From contig NZ_JANUQM010000012.1 in NCBI RefSeq assembly GCF_030386795.1, positions 62,001 to 126,000 of the forward strand: 64,000 bases of DNA. The letters run 5' to 3'. How positions within the stretch are numbered: position 1 is the first letter of the stretch; the number at the start of each line of letters is the position of its first letter. Positions 16,269 through 24,608 of the stretch are shown in pieces. The notes under the pieces are model-generated. The model was not told the origin of the DNA, searched no databases, and was given only the letters and a program-made list of their open reading frames with translations. The translations under genes were made by a program, and so were the position numbers. This DNA comes from Streptomyces sp. S.PNR 29. GTDB taxonomy: Bacteria; Actinomycetota; Actinomycetes; Streptomycetales; Streptomycetaceae.

Positions 16269-16415
16269 GTGGCCTGGTGGGTGTGGTTGGTCGTGGTGAT
16301 CGCGGCGGTGGCCGCTGTGGCGCTGCTCGCGCTGGGCGTACAGGCCCGCAGGCGTTCGGGAACGGTGATCGCGGTACGTCGCGGGCGCCGGGTCGGCGGA
16401 AGGGGCATGCGATGA
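16269..16415 (+). CDS. 48-residue single-pass membrane protein
   Basis: A very small gene starting at GTG with a GGAGGT site 6 bases upstream. The product opens with Trp/Val-rich WWVWLVVVIAAVAAVALLAL, one hydrophobic helix at residues 3-23, followed by a strongly basic tail (RRRSG, RRGRRVGGRG). That orientation predicts a cytoplasmic C-terminus. Its TGA overlaps the ATG of the PRC-barrel gene by ATGA, so translation is coupled. I know no named family. Coupling suggests a membrane anchor or regulator for the PRC proteins. Confidence 0.65.
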   Translation: MAWWVWLVVVIAAVAAVALLALGVQARRRSGTVIAVRRGRRVGGRGMR

Positions 16416-16996
16416 ACGAGCTGATGGCCGCGCGGAGCCTCACGACCCTGCCGGTGGTCACGCTGGGCGGGGACGCGGTCGCCCAGGTCAAGGACACCGT
16501 CTTCGACGACTCCGCCGGACGTGTCACCGGCTTCACCCTCAGCGGACGGGGCCTGCTGGCGGGTCCGCTGAAGCAGAGCCTGCCCTGGTCCGGGGTGCAC
16601 TCGCTGGGCCATGACGCGGTCATGGTCCGCGACCGGTCGGCCCTGGTCGAGACGGCGGTGGTGGTGGCACGCCGGGAGGCCCGGCAGGGGCGGGTGCTGG
16701 GGGCCGAGGTGCTGACGGACGAGGGCGCCGAGGTCGGCACGGTGCTCGACGTGGTCGTGGAGGGCGGCACCAGCGGCCGTGTCGTCGGCTTCCGGATCGC
16801 CGCGAGCAAGGCGCTCGTGGAGGGCTCGAGACGTCACCGGCGCAGGGTGTACGTGCCGCGTGGGGAGACCTTCGCCGTCTCCGGCCGGGCACTGGTCATC
16901 CCGGCGGACGCCACCCGGTACGTCGCCGAGGACCTGCCGACTTTCATCGCCCGTGTGGGTGCCTTCCACGACTCCCGCAAGGACTCGCTGCAGTGA
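16412..16996 (+). CDS. PRC-barrel domain protein, two repeats
   Basis: A 194-residue soluble protein with two PRC-barrel-like halves: residues about 8-75 (LPVVTLGGDAVAQVKDTVFDD, VTGFTLSGRG) and 90-165 (LGAEVLTDEGAEVGTVLDVVVE, VVGFRIA). PRC barrels are small beta folds found in photosynthetic reaction-centre H subunits and RimM, and often act as protein-interaction modules near membranes. It is the middle member of a three-gene coupled operon (ATGA overlap upstream, TGATG overlap downstream). Function unknown; an assembly or scaffold role at the membrane is inference. Confidence 0.8.
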   Translation: MNELMAARSLTTLPVVTLGGDAVAQVKDTVFDDSAGRVTGFTLSGRGLLAGPLKQSLPWSGVHSLGHDAVMVRDRSALVETAVVVARREARQGRVLGAEVLTDEGAEVGTVLDVVVEGGTSGRVVGFRIAASKALVEGSRRHRRRVYVPRGETFAVSGRALVIPADATRYVAEDLPTFIARVGAFHDSRKDSLQ

Positions 16997-17409
16997 TGCT
17001 GTTCTCTCAGGTCAAGGGCCTGCCGGTGGTGACGCTGACCGAGGCGGCCGAGCTCGGTGTGGTGACGTCCCTGGCCGTCGACGCGGCCTCGGGGACGGTC
17101 ACCCATGTCCGCGTTCACGGCAAACGGCCCCGCAGGGACACGGTGCTGGCCTGGGACGCCCTGCACGCGGTGGGCGCCGACGCCGTCCTCGTCCGCTCGA
17201 CGGCCGACGCGGTCGAACCGCCGCCCGGCCACGAGGTGCTGGGCCGCAGGGTTCTGGCCGAGACGGGCGACGAGCGCGGCACGGTCCAGGACGTGGCGTT
17301 CGATCCGGCCACCGGCCGCGTCCTGACCGTCCTCACGGCGCTCGACGAACTGCCGGCGGATCGCCTGCTGGGTCTCGGCGACCACGCCCTGGTCGTCCGG
17401 GCCGACTGA
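16996..17409 (+). CDS. PRC-barrel domain protein, shorter paralogue
   Basis: A 137-residue protein homologous in pattern to its upstream neighbour, with two repeats (LPVVTLTEAAELGVVTSLAVDAASG and LGRRVLAETGDERGTVQDVAFDPATG). The ATG overlaps the previous stop by one base (TGATG); a GTG one codon earlier is possible. The pair probably arose by duplication and may form hetero-oligomers. No enzymatic motif is visible. Confidence 0.78.
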   Translation: MLFSQVKGLPVVTLTEAAELGVVTSLAVDAASGTVTHVRVHGKRPRRDTVLAWDALHAVGADAVLVRSTADAVEPPPGHEVLGRRVLAETGDERGTVQDVAFDPATGRVLTVLTALDELPADRLLGLGDHALVVRAD

Positions 17410-17615
17410 GTCAGGTGGCCGGGGAGGACCCGGTGAACGGGTCGGGGGCCCCTCCTGACCCCCGTCCGAAGGAGTACCTCGCGAGCGCGCGGCCGGCCCG
17501 GAACCGCAGCGGCCGTGGTGTGCCCCGGTCCCGTGGCGTGGGCGAGCCGATCGCGCGCGGGCGCGGACGGCCCTCCCGGCAGGCGCACCGTCCTGGTGCT
17601 GCTTAGCGTGGCAGC

Positions 17616-18911
17616 GTGAGTTCGCAAACACCCTCCGACCGGGCAGTCACCCGCCACTCCGCCCAGGCGGTCGCCCGCCACGGGTGGGTGCAGGCTCTCC
17701 TCACGGTGCTCGCCGGGCTGGTCACCATGGGGGTCGTGGCGTCACTCGGACTGTGGGCGGCAGGCGCCACGGACCTCCCCGACAACGCGTTTCCCCGGGT
17801 CGTCGCGGCGACCGTCGTCACCGCCGTCGGGGGCTCGATCGAGCTCTCCGGCAATGCCGGAGCCCTGGCCGAGACCGATGTCGGGCTGACCGTGATCCCC
17901 CTGTCGGTCACGCTCGCCGGGGCACTGGTGACCGCCTGGGGCTTCCTGCGGCCGCTGCGCCACCGGGCGGAGGCCGGCACCGCGGAGCTGGCCGGCTGGG
18001 CCGCGAGGATCGCGGTCCTGTGGCTGCTCGGCCTGCTCGGGGTGGCGCTCGCCGCCCGGCAGACCTTCGCCATCTCCGTCGGCGGCGAACTGGAGGACCT
18101 GGGCGACCTGTTCGGCATCTCCCCCGAGGTGGGCTTCACCACCGACGTGCCGCTGACGCTGGTCTTCGGCCTGCTGTGGCTGGCGGGCGTACTGGTCCTG
18201 GCCCTGCTGGTGTCACGCGGTGCCCCGCTGCCCGGGCGGCTGGTGCCGTTGCAGACGTCGGTGCGGCCGGCGGCGTACGCGATGGTCGCGCTGCTGCTGG
18301 CGTACGTGGTCCTGGGCCTCGTCGTCGCGCTGGTCGTCGCGGCGACGCGGGACTACGCGGCGGAGACGTTCGCCCTGATTCTGCTCGGCCTGCCGAACCT
18401 GGTGTGGCTGGCGCTCACGATCGGTCTCGGCGCCACCTGGAACGGCAGGGTGCAGGGGCCGTTCGCGCTGCCCATGCCGCACGTGCTCGACGAGGTGCTG
18501 CGCGGGCCGGAGGTCTCCGAGCTGAATCTGGGCACGCTCGCCGAGTACGACGGCCGGGTGTGGTGGCTGGTGGTCGTCGACGCGGTGCTGTTGCTGGCCG
18601 CCGCCTTCGTGATGGCGGCGCGGTCCCCCGCCGGGATGCGGGCGTGGCAGCACGCGGTGCACATGGCGGTCGCGCTCACCCTCACGGTGCTCATGATCTG
18701 CCTCGTCGGCCGGATCTCCGCGCACTACGGCCTGTCGGTGCTGGGTATCGGCGACCTGGGCTTCCTGTCCGGGGACCTGTTTCTCAGACCGCAGTGGTGG
18801 ACCGCTCTCGGACTGGCCCTGTTGTGGGGTCTGGTCATCGGCTTTCTCGGGGCGCTGCTGGCGCGGACGGTGAGCCGTAAGGGCCGGGCCGGAAAGGAAT
18901 GGCAGCGATGA
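17616..18911 (+). CDS. streptophobe-family polytopic membrane protein
   Basis: A 431-residue integral membrane protein with roughly ten hydrophobic segments. Diagnostic stretches I associate with the streptomycete 'streptophobe' family are VTMGVVASLGLWAAGA, GSIELSGNAGALAETDVGLTVIPLSVTLAGALVTAWGFLRPL and the TTDVPLTLVFGLLWLAGVLVLALLVSRGAPLP block. A hydrophilic loop, PFALPMPHVLDEVLRGPEVSELNLGTLAEYDGRVWWL, separates two membrane halves. No transport or enzyme motif is recognisable and the role is unknown. It starts at GTG after a 206-base gap. The SnoaL-like gene begins 44 bases downstream, probably in the same transcript. Confidence 0.75.
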   Translation: MSSQTPSDRAVTRHSAQAVARHGWVQALLTVLAGLVTMGVVASLGLWAAGATDLPDNAFPRVVAATVVTAVGGSIELSGNAGALAETDVGLTVIPLSVTLAGALVTAWGFLRPLRHRAEAGTAELAGWAARIAVLWLLGLLGVALAARQTFAISVGGELEDLGDLFGISPEVGFTTDVPLTLVFGLLWLAGVLVLALLVSRGAPLPGRLVPLQTSVRPAAYAMVALLLAYVVLGLVVALVVAATRDYAAETFALILLGLPNLVWLALTIGLGATWNGRVQGPFALPMPHVLDEVLRGPEVSELNLGTLAEYDGRVWWLVVVDAVLLLAAAFVMAARSPAGMRAWQHAVHMAVALTLTVLMICLVGRISAHYGLSVLGIGDLGFLSGDLFLRPQWWTALGLALLWGLVIGFLGALLARTVSRKGRAGKEWQR

Positions 18912-18955
18912 CGTCGGGCAGGGGAGTGTACGCCGAGTCGAGGGAAGGGCAGAAC

Positions 18956-19390
18956 ATGGCGTTGGCTCTCGAAGACCGCCTGGCCATCACCGAGTTGATC
19001 GCCCTGCACGGGCACCTGGTCGACGAGGGGGAGCTGGACCGCTGCCAGGAGGTGTTCACTCCGGACGTGGTCTACGACCTGTCAGACGTCGCTCAGGGGC
19101 CGGTCACCGGGCTGGCCGCCCTGAAGCAGGCGGCCTTGGCGCTGGGCGCCGCCAATCCGGTCGCGCACCACGTCACCAACGTGGTGATCGAGGAGGTGGC
19201 CGACGGCCGGGTCCTCGCCCGGTCCAAGGGGCTGGGGGTGATGGCGGACGGCTCGTGCGGGTCCGTGACGTACGAGGACACCGTGGTCCGCGTCGAGGCG
19301 GGCTGGCGGATCTGCCACCGGAAGGTCTCGGCACGGCGCGCGCCGCTGGGCGGCCTGGGCCAGGAGCGGCGCGGGAACGGCGGGTCCTAG
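18956..19390 (+). CDS. SnoaL-like/NTF2-fold protein
   Basis: A 144-residue cone-shaped alpha+beta barrel protein. The N-terminal RLAITELIALHGHLVDEGELDRCQEVFTPDVVYDLSDV is typical of the SnoaL_4 group, with sheet strands VAHHVTNVVIEEVADGRVLARSKG and VTYEDTVVRVEAGWRICHRKV. The group includes hydratases, isomerases and ligand-binding proteins; catalytic residues are not diagnostic here. I choose the ATG with a GAAGGGC ribosome site; two ATGs lie upstream, overlapping the streptophobe stop. Confidence 0.82.
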   Translation: MALALEDRLAITELIALHGHLVDEGELDRCQEVFTPDVVYDLSDVAQGPVTGLAALKQAALALGAANPVAHHVTNVVIEEVADGRVLARSKGLGVMADGSCGSVTYEDTVVRVEAGWRICHRKVSARRAPLGGLGQERRGNGGS

Positions 19391-19503
19391 CTCCCTCCGG
19401 GAGGCGGGCGAGTCCGGGCGGCGGCCTCCCGCGCGGGCATCGCGTGCTGCGGGACGACGTGGGTGGATCCGCGCACATGGGCGCCTGGTGTGACGGGCGG
19501 GGT

Positions 19504-19914
19504 TCAGGCGACGGGCATGACCAGCGCCGGGAGGATGCGCTGCATGCGTACGGCGTCGACCGACTCGGCGAGCAGTTCGTACTCGGTGGTGTCGTCGCTG
19601 GTGGCGATGCGTACCAGCCGTCCGGCGGCCAACTCCTCGGCGACCAGCTCCTGCTGGGCGACGTCGCCGCACCAGGCGCGCAGTACGGTGGGCACGTCGG
19701 GCACGGTGTCGGTGACCGGGACCAGCGCGCCGGACGGTAAGTGCTCGGCGTCGGGCTGCGGGTCGAGGCGCTCGGCGATCCAGGACGCGCGGTCCCGTAA
19801 CCACCACAGGGCCAACGCGAGGGTGGGAGCCCGGTAGGTTCCCAGGGGTACGCCGATGCGGCGGCCGCCGCAGACGCCGTACGCGGTGACATGGCACAGG
19901 AACTCGTCGTGCAC
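19504..19914 (-). CDS. hypothetical protein with two TTA codons
   Basis: A 136-residue protein of unknown function starting at GTG. It has a hydrophobic Trp-rich patch (LALALWWLRDRASWIAERL, residues about 32-50) and an acidic, Val/Leu-rich C-terminal half; no motif or membrane segment is clear. Leu39 and Leu59 are encoded by TTA, the bldA-decoded codon that is rare in Streptomyces, so translation should depend on development. It stands alone between the SnoaL gene (convergent) and an AKR gene (same strand, 277 bases upstream). Confidence 0.65.
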   Translation of the reverse strand: MHDEFLCHVTAYGVCGGRRIGVPLGTYRAPTLALALWWLRDRASWIAERLDPQPDAEHLPSGALVPVTDTVPDVPTVLRAWCGDVAQQELVAEELAAGRLVRIATSDDTTEYELLAESVDAVRMQRILPALVMPVA

Positions 19915-20191
19915 GATTCACTCCCCCGTTGCATGGCTCGCCTGCCGGCCGGCCTCGCTCTCCGTGCGGCTCGTGTGCTGCGGCTCCGTGCTGAGCGTGA
20001 GGACGCTGTCGCGCGACGTGAAGCGCTCTCCAGTCGAGTATGTTCACCAATGAAACACTGTCACCACGGCTTTCCGGCCAGTCTCCTGGCATATTCACGG
20101 CCCTTGTTGGCCGAAAAGCAGTGGTACCTGCCGGGACCGCCTCCGTTCCTGATCGCCGTGCGACGTCCCACGGCTTCGCCGGGCGGGCGGC

Positions 20192-21184
20192 CTACGACTT
20201 GATCACCGCGTCGATCCGGTCCAGCTCGTCGGCGTCGAAGTCGAGGTTGCGGATCGCCCCGACGCTGTCCTCCATCTGCTGCGCGCTGCTGGCACCGACG
20301 AGGGCGGAGGTCACGCGGCCGCCGCGCAGCACCCAGGACAGCGCCATCTGGGCCAGGGTCTGGCCGCGCGACGTGGCGATGTCGTTCAGGGCGCGCAGCT
20401 TGCCCACCAGATCCTCCGTGACCGCGTCGGAGTTCAGGAAGGGGCTGTCGCTCGCGGCCCGCGAGCCCTCGGGGATGCCGTCGAGGTAGCGGGCGGTGAG
20501 CAGCCCCTGCTCCAGCGGGGAGAACACGATGGAACCGACCTGGAGCTCGTCCAGCGCGTCCAGCAGGCCCTCGTCCTCCGGGCGGCGGTCGAGCATGGAG
20601 TAGCGCGGCTGGTGGATGAGGAGCGGGGTGCCGAGGTCGGCGAGGATGCGGGCGGCCTCGCGGGTCTGCTCGGCGGAGTAGTTGGAGACGCCGACGTACA
20701 GCGCCTTGCCCTGCTGGACCGCCGAGTGCAGGGCGCCCATCGTCTCCTCCAGAGGAGTGTCCGGGTCGGGGCGGTGCGAGTAGAAGATGTCGACGTAGTC
20801 CAGGCCCATCCGCTTCAGGCTCTGGTCGAGCGAGGACAGCAGGTACTTGCGGGAGCCCCACTCGCCGTACGGGCCGGGCCACATCAGGTAGCCGGCCTTG
20901 GTGGAGATGATCAGCTCGTCGCGGTACGCCGCGAAGTCCGCCCTCAGCGCCTCACCGAAGGCCGACTCGGCGGCGCCCGGCGGCGGGCCGTAGTTGTTGG
21001 CCAGGTCGAAGTGGGTGACGCCGAGGTCGAAGGCGCGGCGCAGAATGGCGCGCTGGGTCTCGACGGGGCGGTCCGGGCCGAAGTTGTGCCACAGGCCGAG
21101 CGAGAGCGCGGGGAGCTTCAGGCCGCTGCGTCCGGTGCGCCGGTAGGGCATGTCCGCGTAGCGATCGGGGTGTGCGGTGTACAA
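20192..21184 (-). CDS. aldo/keto reductase, YghZ/Kv-beta type
   Basis: A 330-residue reductase of the AKR14/Kv-beta-like group. The catalytic Asp and Tyr are in THFDLANNYGPPPGAAE, the Lys in IISTKAGYLMWPGPYGEWGSRKYLL and the His in VDIFYSHRPD. E. coli YghZ reduces L-glyceraldehyde 3-phosphate and methylglyoxal. I prefer a TTG start giving YTAHPDRYADMPYRRTGRSG, because a GGAG site sits about 6 bases upstream; an internal ATG at PYRRTG is the alternative. It is divergent from a LysR regulator that probably controls it. Confidence 0.88.
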   Translation of the reverse strand: MYTAHPDRYADMPYRRTGRSGLKLPALSLGLWHNFGPDRPVETQRAILRRAFDLGVTHFDLANNYGPPPGAAESAFGEALRADFAAYRDELIISTKAGYLMWPGPYGEWGSRKYLLSSLDQSLKRMGLDYVDIFYSHRPDPDTPLEETMGALHSAVQQGKALYVGVSNYSAEQTREAARILADLGTPLLIHQPRYSMLDRRPEDEGLLDALDELQVGSIVFSPLEQGLLTARYLDGIPEGSRAASDSPFLNSDAVTEDLVGKLRALNDIATSRGQTLAQMALSWVLRGGRVTSALVGASSAQQMEDSVGAIRNLDFDADELDRIDAVIKS

Positions 21185-21298
21185 CGCGACTCCAGAGGGG
21201 TTGGCACGAGGGCACCGTGTCCGGGACAAGTCCGGATCACCGGGGCCGGGAAACCGGGGTCCACTCTTTCGCGACCTGCGGCCAGTGGTCCAACAGAA

Positions 21299-21314
21299 GA
21301 ATCCGATGGGATTC
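21299..21314. promoter_or_regulatory. inverted repeat in the AKR/LysR divergent region
   Basis: GAATCC-N4-GGATTC, a perfect 6-base inverted repeat, ends 20 bases upstream of the LysR ATG. Position and symmetry suit an autoregulatory LysR recognition site, although it does not have the classic T-N11-A spacing. Confidence 0.4.
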
Positions 21315-21334
21315 AGCGGATACGCTTCTCAGTC

Positions 21335-22252
21335 ATGGAACTGCGCCATCTCCAGCACTTCGTCGCTGTCGCCGAGGACCAGCACTTCACCCGGGCGGCC
21401 GAACGGCTGCTGGTGTCGCAGTCGGGTCTGTCGGCCTCGATCCGCGCGCTGGAGCGCGAGCTGCAGACGCCGCTGTTCGTGCGGACCACCCGCCGGGTGA
21501 CGCTCACCCCGGCCGGACGGGCGCTGCTGGGTGAGGCGGAGCGGATCCTGGCGCAGGTGCGGGCGGCCCACGAGGCGGTGGCCGCGGTGCAGGGCGTGCT
21601 GCGCGGCATGCTCGCGCTCGGCACCGAGCAGTGCATCGCCGGGGTGCATGTGGCGGGGCTGCTGGCGGCGTTCCGGCGGCAGCACCCGGACGTGGAGATC
21701 TGCCTGAGGCAGGCGGGCTCGGGCGCGCTGGCGGAGGAGGTCGCGGCCGGGCGGCTGGACCTGGCGTTCGCGGTGCGCACACAGGAGGACACCGACCAGC
21801 TGAGGTCCGTACCGCTGACCAGTGAGCCGATGACGGTGCTGTGCCACTCCAGCCACCCGCTCGCGGCCGTCGGCGCCGCCGTCACGCCGGAGGATCTGGG
21901 CGGTGAGGTGTTCGTCGACTTCCACCCGGACTGGGGGCCGCGCCGCACCACCGACGCCGTGTTCGCCGCGGCGGGCGTGCGGCGCAGCGTCGCGCTGGAG
22001 GTGAACGACGTGCACAGTCTGCTCGATCTGGTGGACGAGAACCTGGGCATCGCCGTCGTCCCCCGGCACTTCGCGCACAAGCGCGCATCACTGACCGCCC
22101 TGCCGGTGAAGGGCACCGGCGAGACGGTGTACGAGACGGTCGCCATGCTGCCGCCCCCGCAGGCCACGAGCCCGGCGGCGCGGGCGCTGATGGCGCTGAT
22201 GGAACAGACAGGGGGTCCGGCGACAGCCCGGGAGGAGGCCCGGGCCTCCTGA
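21335..22252 (+). CDS. LysR-family transcriptional regulator
   Basis: A 305-residue regulator. The N-terminal winged helix-turn-helix is standard (MELRHLQHFVAVAEDQHFTRAAERLLVSQSGLSASIRALERELQTPLFVRTTRRVTLTPAG). The C-terminal type-2 periplasmic-binding-like effector domain spans residues about 90-290. It is divergent from the YghZ-type aldo/keto reductase, the usual layout for LysR control of its neighbour. The inducer is unknown. The long open frame upstream is antisense to the reductase. Confidence 0.92.
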   Translation: MELRHLQHFVAVAEDQHFTRAAERLLVSQSGLSASIRALERELQTPLFVRTTRRVTLTPAGRALLGEAERILAQVRAAHEAVAAVQGVLRGMLALGTEQCIAGVHVAGLLAAFRRQHPDVEICLRQAGSGALAEEVAAGRLDLAFAVRTQEDTDQLRSVPLTSEPMTVLCHSSHPLAAVGAAVTPEDLGGEVFVDFHPDWGPRRTTDAVFAAAGVRRSVALEVNDVHSLLDLVDENLGIAVVPRHFAHKRASLTALPVKGTGETVYETVAMLPPPQATSPAARALMALMEQTGGPATAREEARAS

Positions 22253-22319
22253 CCCGGCCGTCCTCCGCCGCACTCTCCTGACCGTCCCCGCGACCCAACC
22301 GCGGTCGGGAGAAGGGACC

Positions 22320-22450
22320 ATGACGATGGCGGACCCCACACGACGGAACGTGCTGCGCGGCGCGGCCGATGCGCCGTCGCCCACGTGCGCAACCCTGGCC
22401 GCCCGGGCTGCCCCGGGAGCCGGGTTCCGGGCGCATGACGGGGTGCGATG
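22320..22450 (+). pseudogene. possible remnant of a Tat-signal gene
   Basis: After a plausible GGGAGAAGGGA ribosome site, an ATG opens with MTMADPTRRNVLRGAA, which looks like the start of a twin-arginine signal. No hydrophobic core follows, and the frame soon runs antisense-free into the DinB-like gene in another phase. This may be the stub of a deleted exported protein, or chance. Low confidence. Confidence 0.25.
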
Positions 22451-22465
22451 CGCGATGGTGGACGT

Positions 22466-22981
22466 ATGTACGCGAAGGACATCCTCATCGACGGCTACGG
22501 CCGCATCCAGGAAGAAGTCCATGCCACCGTCGAGGGCCTCGGCCCCGACCACCTCAACGCGCGTCCCTCCCATGACGCCAACTCCATCGCCTGGCTGGTC
22601 TGGCATCTCACCCGGGTCCAGGACGACCATGTCGCGGACGCCTTCGAGCTCGACCAGGTCTGGCTGTCACAGGACTGGGATAAACGCTTCGGGCTCGGCC
22701 TGCCGCGCCACGACACCGGGTACGGCCACAGCTCGACGAAGGTCGGCAAGGTGCGGGTGGATTCCGCCGACCTGCTGACCGGCTACTACGACGCCGTCCA
22801 CGAGCAGACCCTGGGGGCTCTGCGGCAGCTGACCGCCAAGGACCTGGAGCGCGTCGTGGACGACAACTGGGATCCGCCCGTCACCTTGGGCGTACGGCTG
22901 GTCAGCGTCCTGTCCGACGATCTGCAGCACATCGGACAGGCCGCCTATGTGCGGGGGCTCGTTCAGAGCACCCACTCGTAG
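22466..22981 (+). CDS. DinB-like/DUF664 protein (mycothiol-dependent enzyme fold)
   Basis: A 171-residue four-helix DinB-superfamily protein. The metal-ligand histidines characteristic of the fold are in SIAWLVWHLTRVQDDH and DDLQHIGQAAYVRG. DUF664 members of actinobacteria are often mycothiol-dependent maleylpyruvate-isomerase-like or mycothiol S-transferases; no substrate is identifiable here. The ATG MYAKDILIDGYG is the family-typical start. Its last 19 bases overlap the 3' end of the convergent adenosine deaminase gene. Confidence 0.82.
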   Translation: MYAKDILIDGYGRIQEEVHATVEGLGPDHLNARPSHDANSIAWLVWHLTRVQDDHVADAFELDQVWLSQDWDKRFGLGLPRHDTGYGHSSTKVGKVRVDSADLLTGYYDAVHEQTLGALRQLTAKDLERVVDDNWDPPVTLGVRLVSVLSDDLQHIGQAAYVRGLVQSTHS

Positions 22982-24033
22982 CCCGGCAGGACCACGTCCC
23001 GGATCAGGGCGTTGCGCTCGTCGAACGGGATGAAGGCGCTCTTCAGGGCGTTCACCGTCACCGTGCGCAGGTCCTCGGCCGTCCACCCGGCCTCTTCGAC
23101 CAGCAGGGACATCTCGCGGGTCATCGTCGTGCCCGACACCAGCCGGTTGTCGGTGTTGAGGGTGACGCGGAAGCCGAGGTCCTTCAGGGCCGTGATGGGG
23201 TGCTCGGCGATCGAGGTCGCGGCGCCGGTCTGGAGGTTGGAGGTCGGGCACATCTCCAGGGCGATACGGCGATCGCGCACCCAGCCGGCGAGGCGGCCGA
23301 GCTTTCCGTCCACTATGTCGTCGGTGATGCGCACCCCGTGGCCGATCCGCTGGGCGCCGCACACCTGGAGGGCCTGGTGGATGCTGGGCAGGCCGTGGGC
23401 CTCGCCGGCGTGGATGGTGAAGGGCACGTTCTCGCGGCGCAGGTGTTCGAAGGCGGCGAGGTGGTCGGCGGGCGGGAAGCCGTCCTCGGCGCCGGCGATG
23501 TCGAAGCCGAGGACACCGGCGTCGCGGTAGGCGACCGCCAGGTCGGCGACCTCCCGGCTGCGGTCGAACATCCGCATCCCGCACAGCAGGGTGCCGACCC
23601 GGACCGGGGTGCCCGCGGCCGCAGCCTTCGCCATGCCCGCCGCCAATCCCTCCTGGACGGCCTCGACGACCTCCGGCAGGGCCAGCCCGCCCTTGGTCAT
23701 CAGCTCCGGGGCGTAGCGGACCTCGCCGTAGACGACACCGTCACAGGCGAGGTCGAGGACGTACTCCTCGGCGGTGCGCAGCAGGCCCTCACGGGTCTGC
23801 ATCACGGCGAGGGTGTGCTCGAAGGTGGCTATGTAACGGACCAGGTCACCGGAGTCGGCGGCCTCGACGTACCAGGCGGCCAGCTCGTCCGGGTCGGTGG
23901 TGGGCAGGGGGTGGCCGACCGCGTCCGCGAGCTCCACCACGGTGGCGGGGCGCAGGCCGCCGTCGAGGTGGTCGTGCAGCACGGCCTTGGGCAGCCGGCG
24001 GAGGGTGTCGGTGTCGATGCGGGGCGCGGTCAT
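22963..24033 (-). CDS. add: adenosine deaminase
   Basis: A 356-residue zinc hydrolase that converts adenosine (or deoxyadenosine) to inosine in purine salvage. Visible motifs: H-x-H metal ligands in KAVLHDHLDGGLRP, TIHAGEAHG with the catalytic Glu region, RIGHGVRI, and NTDN near residue 290, where most enzymes read NTDDP. The length is normal for the streptomycete enzyme. The VOC gene lies 23 bases upstream on the same strand and may be co-transcribed. The tail overlaps the DinB-like gene. Confidence 0.92.
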   Translation of the reverse strand: MTAPRIDTDTLRRLPKAVLHDHLDGGLRPATVVELADAVGHPLPTTDPDELAAWYVEAADSGDLVRYIATFEHTLAVMQTREGLLRTAEEYVLDLACDGVVYGEVRYAPELMTKGGLALPEVVEAVQEGLAAGMAKAAAAGTPVRVGTLLCGMRMFDRSREVADLAVAYRDAGVLGFDIAGAEDGFPPADHLAAFEHLRRENVPFTIHAGEAHGLPSIHQALQVCGAQRIGHGVRITDDIVDGKLGRLAGWVRDRRIALEMCPTSNLQTGAATSIAEHPITALKDLGFRVTLNTDNRLVSGTTMTREMSLLVEEAGWTAEDLRTVTVNALKSAFIPFDERNALIRDVVLPGYEWVL

Positions 24034-24056
24034 GTGCGTGTTCCTCAGCAGGTGGA

Positions 24057-24452
24057 TCAGTGGGTGGCGGGCTGGAGCAGGTCCCAGCGGTTGCCGTACA
24101 GGTCCTGGAAGACGGCGACGATTCCGTACGGCTCGTGGCGCGGCTCCTCCAGGAAGGTCACGCCCGCGGCGATCATCCGGGCGTGGTCGCGGGCGAAGTC
24201 GTCGGTGTGCAGGAAGAAGCCGACGCGCCCACCGGTCTGGTCCCCGACCCGGGCACGCTCGGCCTCGTTCCTGGCGCGGGCCAGCAGCAGCGCGGTGCCC
24301 TGTCCCGGCGCACCGGCCTCCACGACGACCCAGCGGGAGCCGTCGGGCCGGGGCGTGTCCTCGGCGAGCCGGAATCCGAGGGCCTCGGTGTAGTGGCGGA
24401 TCGCCTCGTCGTAGTCGGCGACGACGAGGGTGACCAGGGCGATACGGGGCAT
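24057..24452 (-). CDS. VOC-family glyoxalase-like protein
   Basis: A 131-residue single-domain protein. It begins PRIALVTLVVADYDEAIRHYTEALGFRL and ends with IVAVFQDLYGNRWDLLQ, both standard for the glyoxalase/bleomycin-resistance fold. The residues DDFARDHARMIAAGVTFLEEPR form the second beta-alpha unit. No substrate can be assigned. It precedes add by 23 bases on the same strand. Confidence 0.88.
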   Translation of the reverse strand: MPRIALVTLVVADYDEAIRHYTEALGFRLAEDTPRPDGSRWVVVEAGAPGQGTALLLARARNEAERARVGDQTGGRVGFFLHTDDFARDHARMIAAGVTFLEEPRHEPYGIVAVFQDLYGNRWDLLQPATH

Positions 24453-24608
24453 CGGGGCCTTTCGGGGCAGGTGATTGACCGGAGAGGTTATACGTAAAAC
24501 GCGGCACGCGCCAGTCGGCACCCGACCGGCCTCTCGATGGCTGTCGGACCGCCGTCCCGGGCCTCCCGCCCGAGGCGCCCGGACCCCGCCCCCGGTTGGC
24601 GTCCCGCC

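Noticed and set aside
19399..19430. GGGAGGC...GCCTCCC repeat after the SnoaL-like gene
   Set aside because: Short stem with a long spacer in GC-rich DNA; cannot be told from chance.
20050..20202. Possible 50-residue gene starting MKHCHHGFPASLL
   Set aside because: No ribosome site, no family resemblance, and it overlaps the end of the AKR gene.
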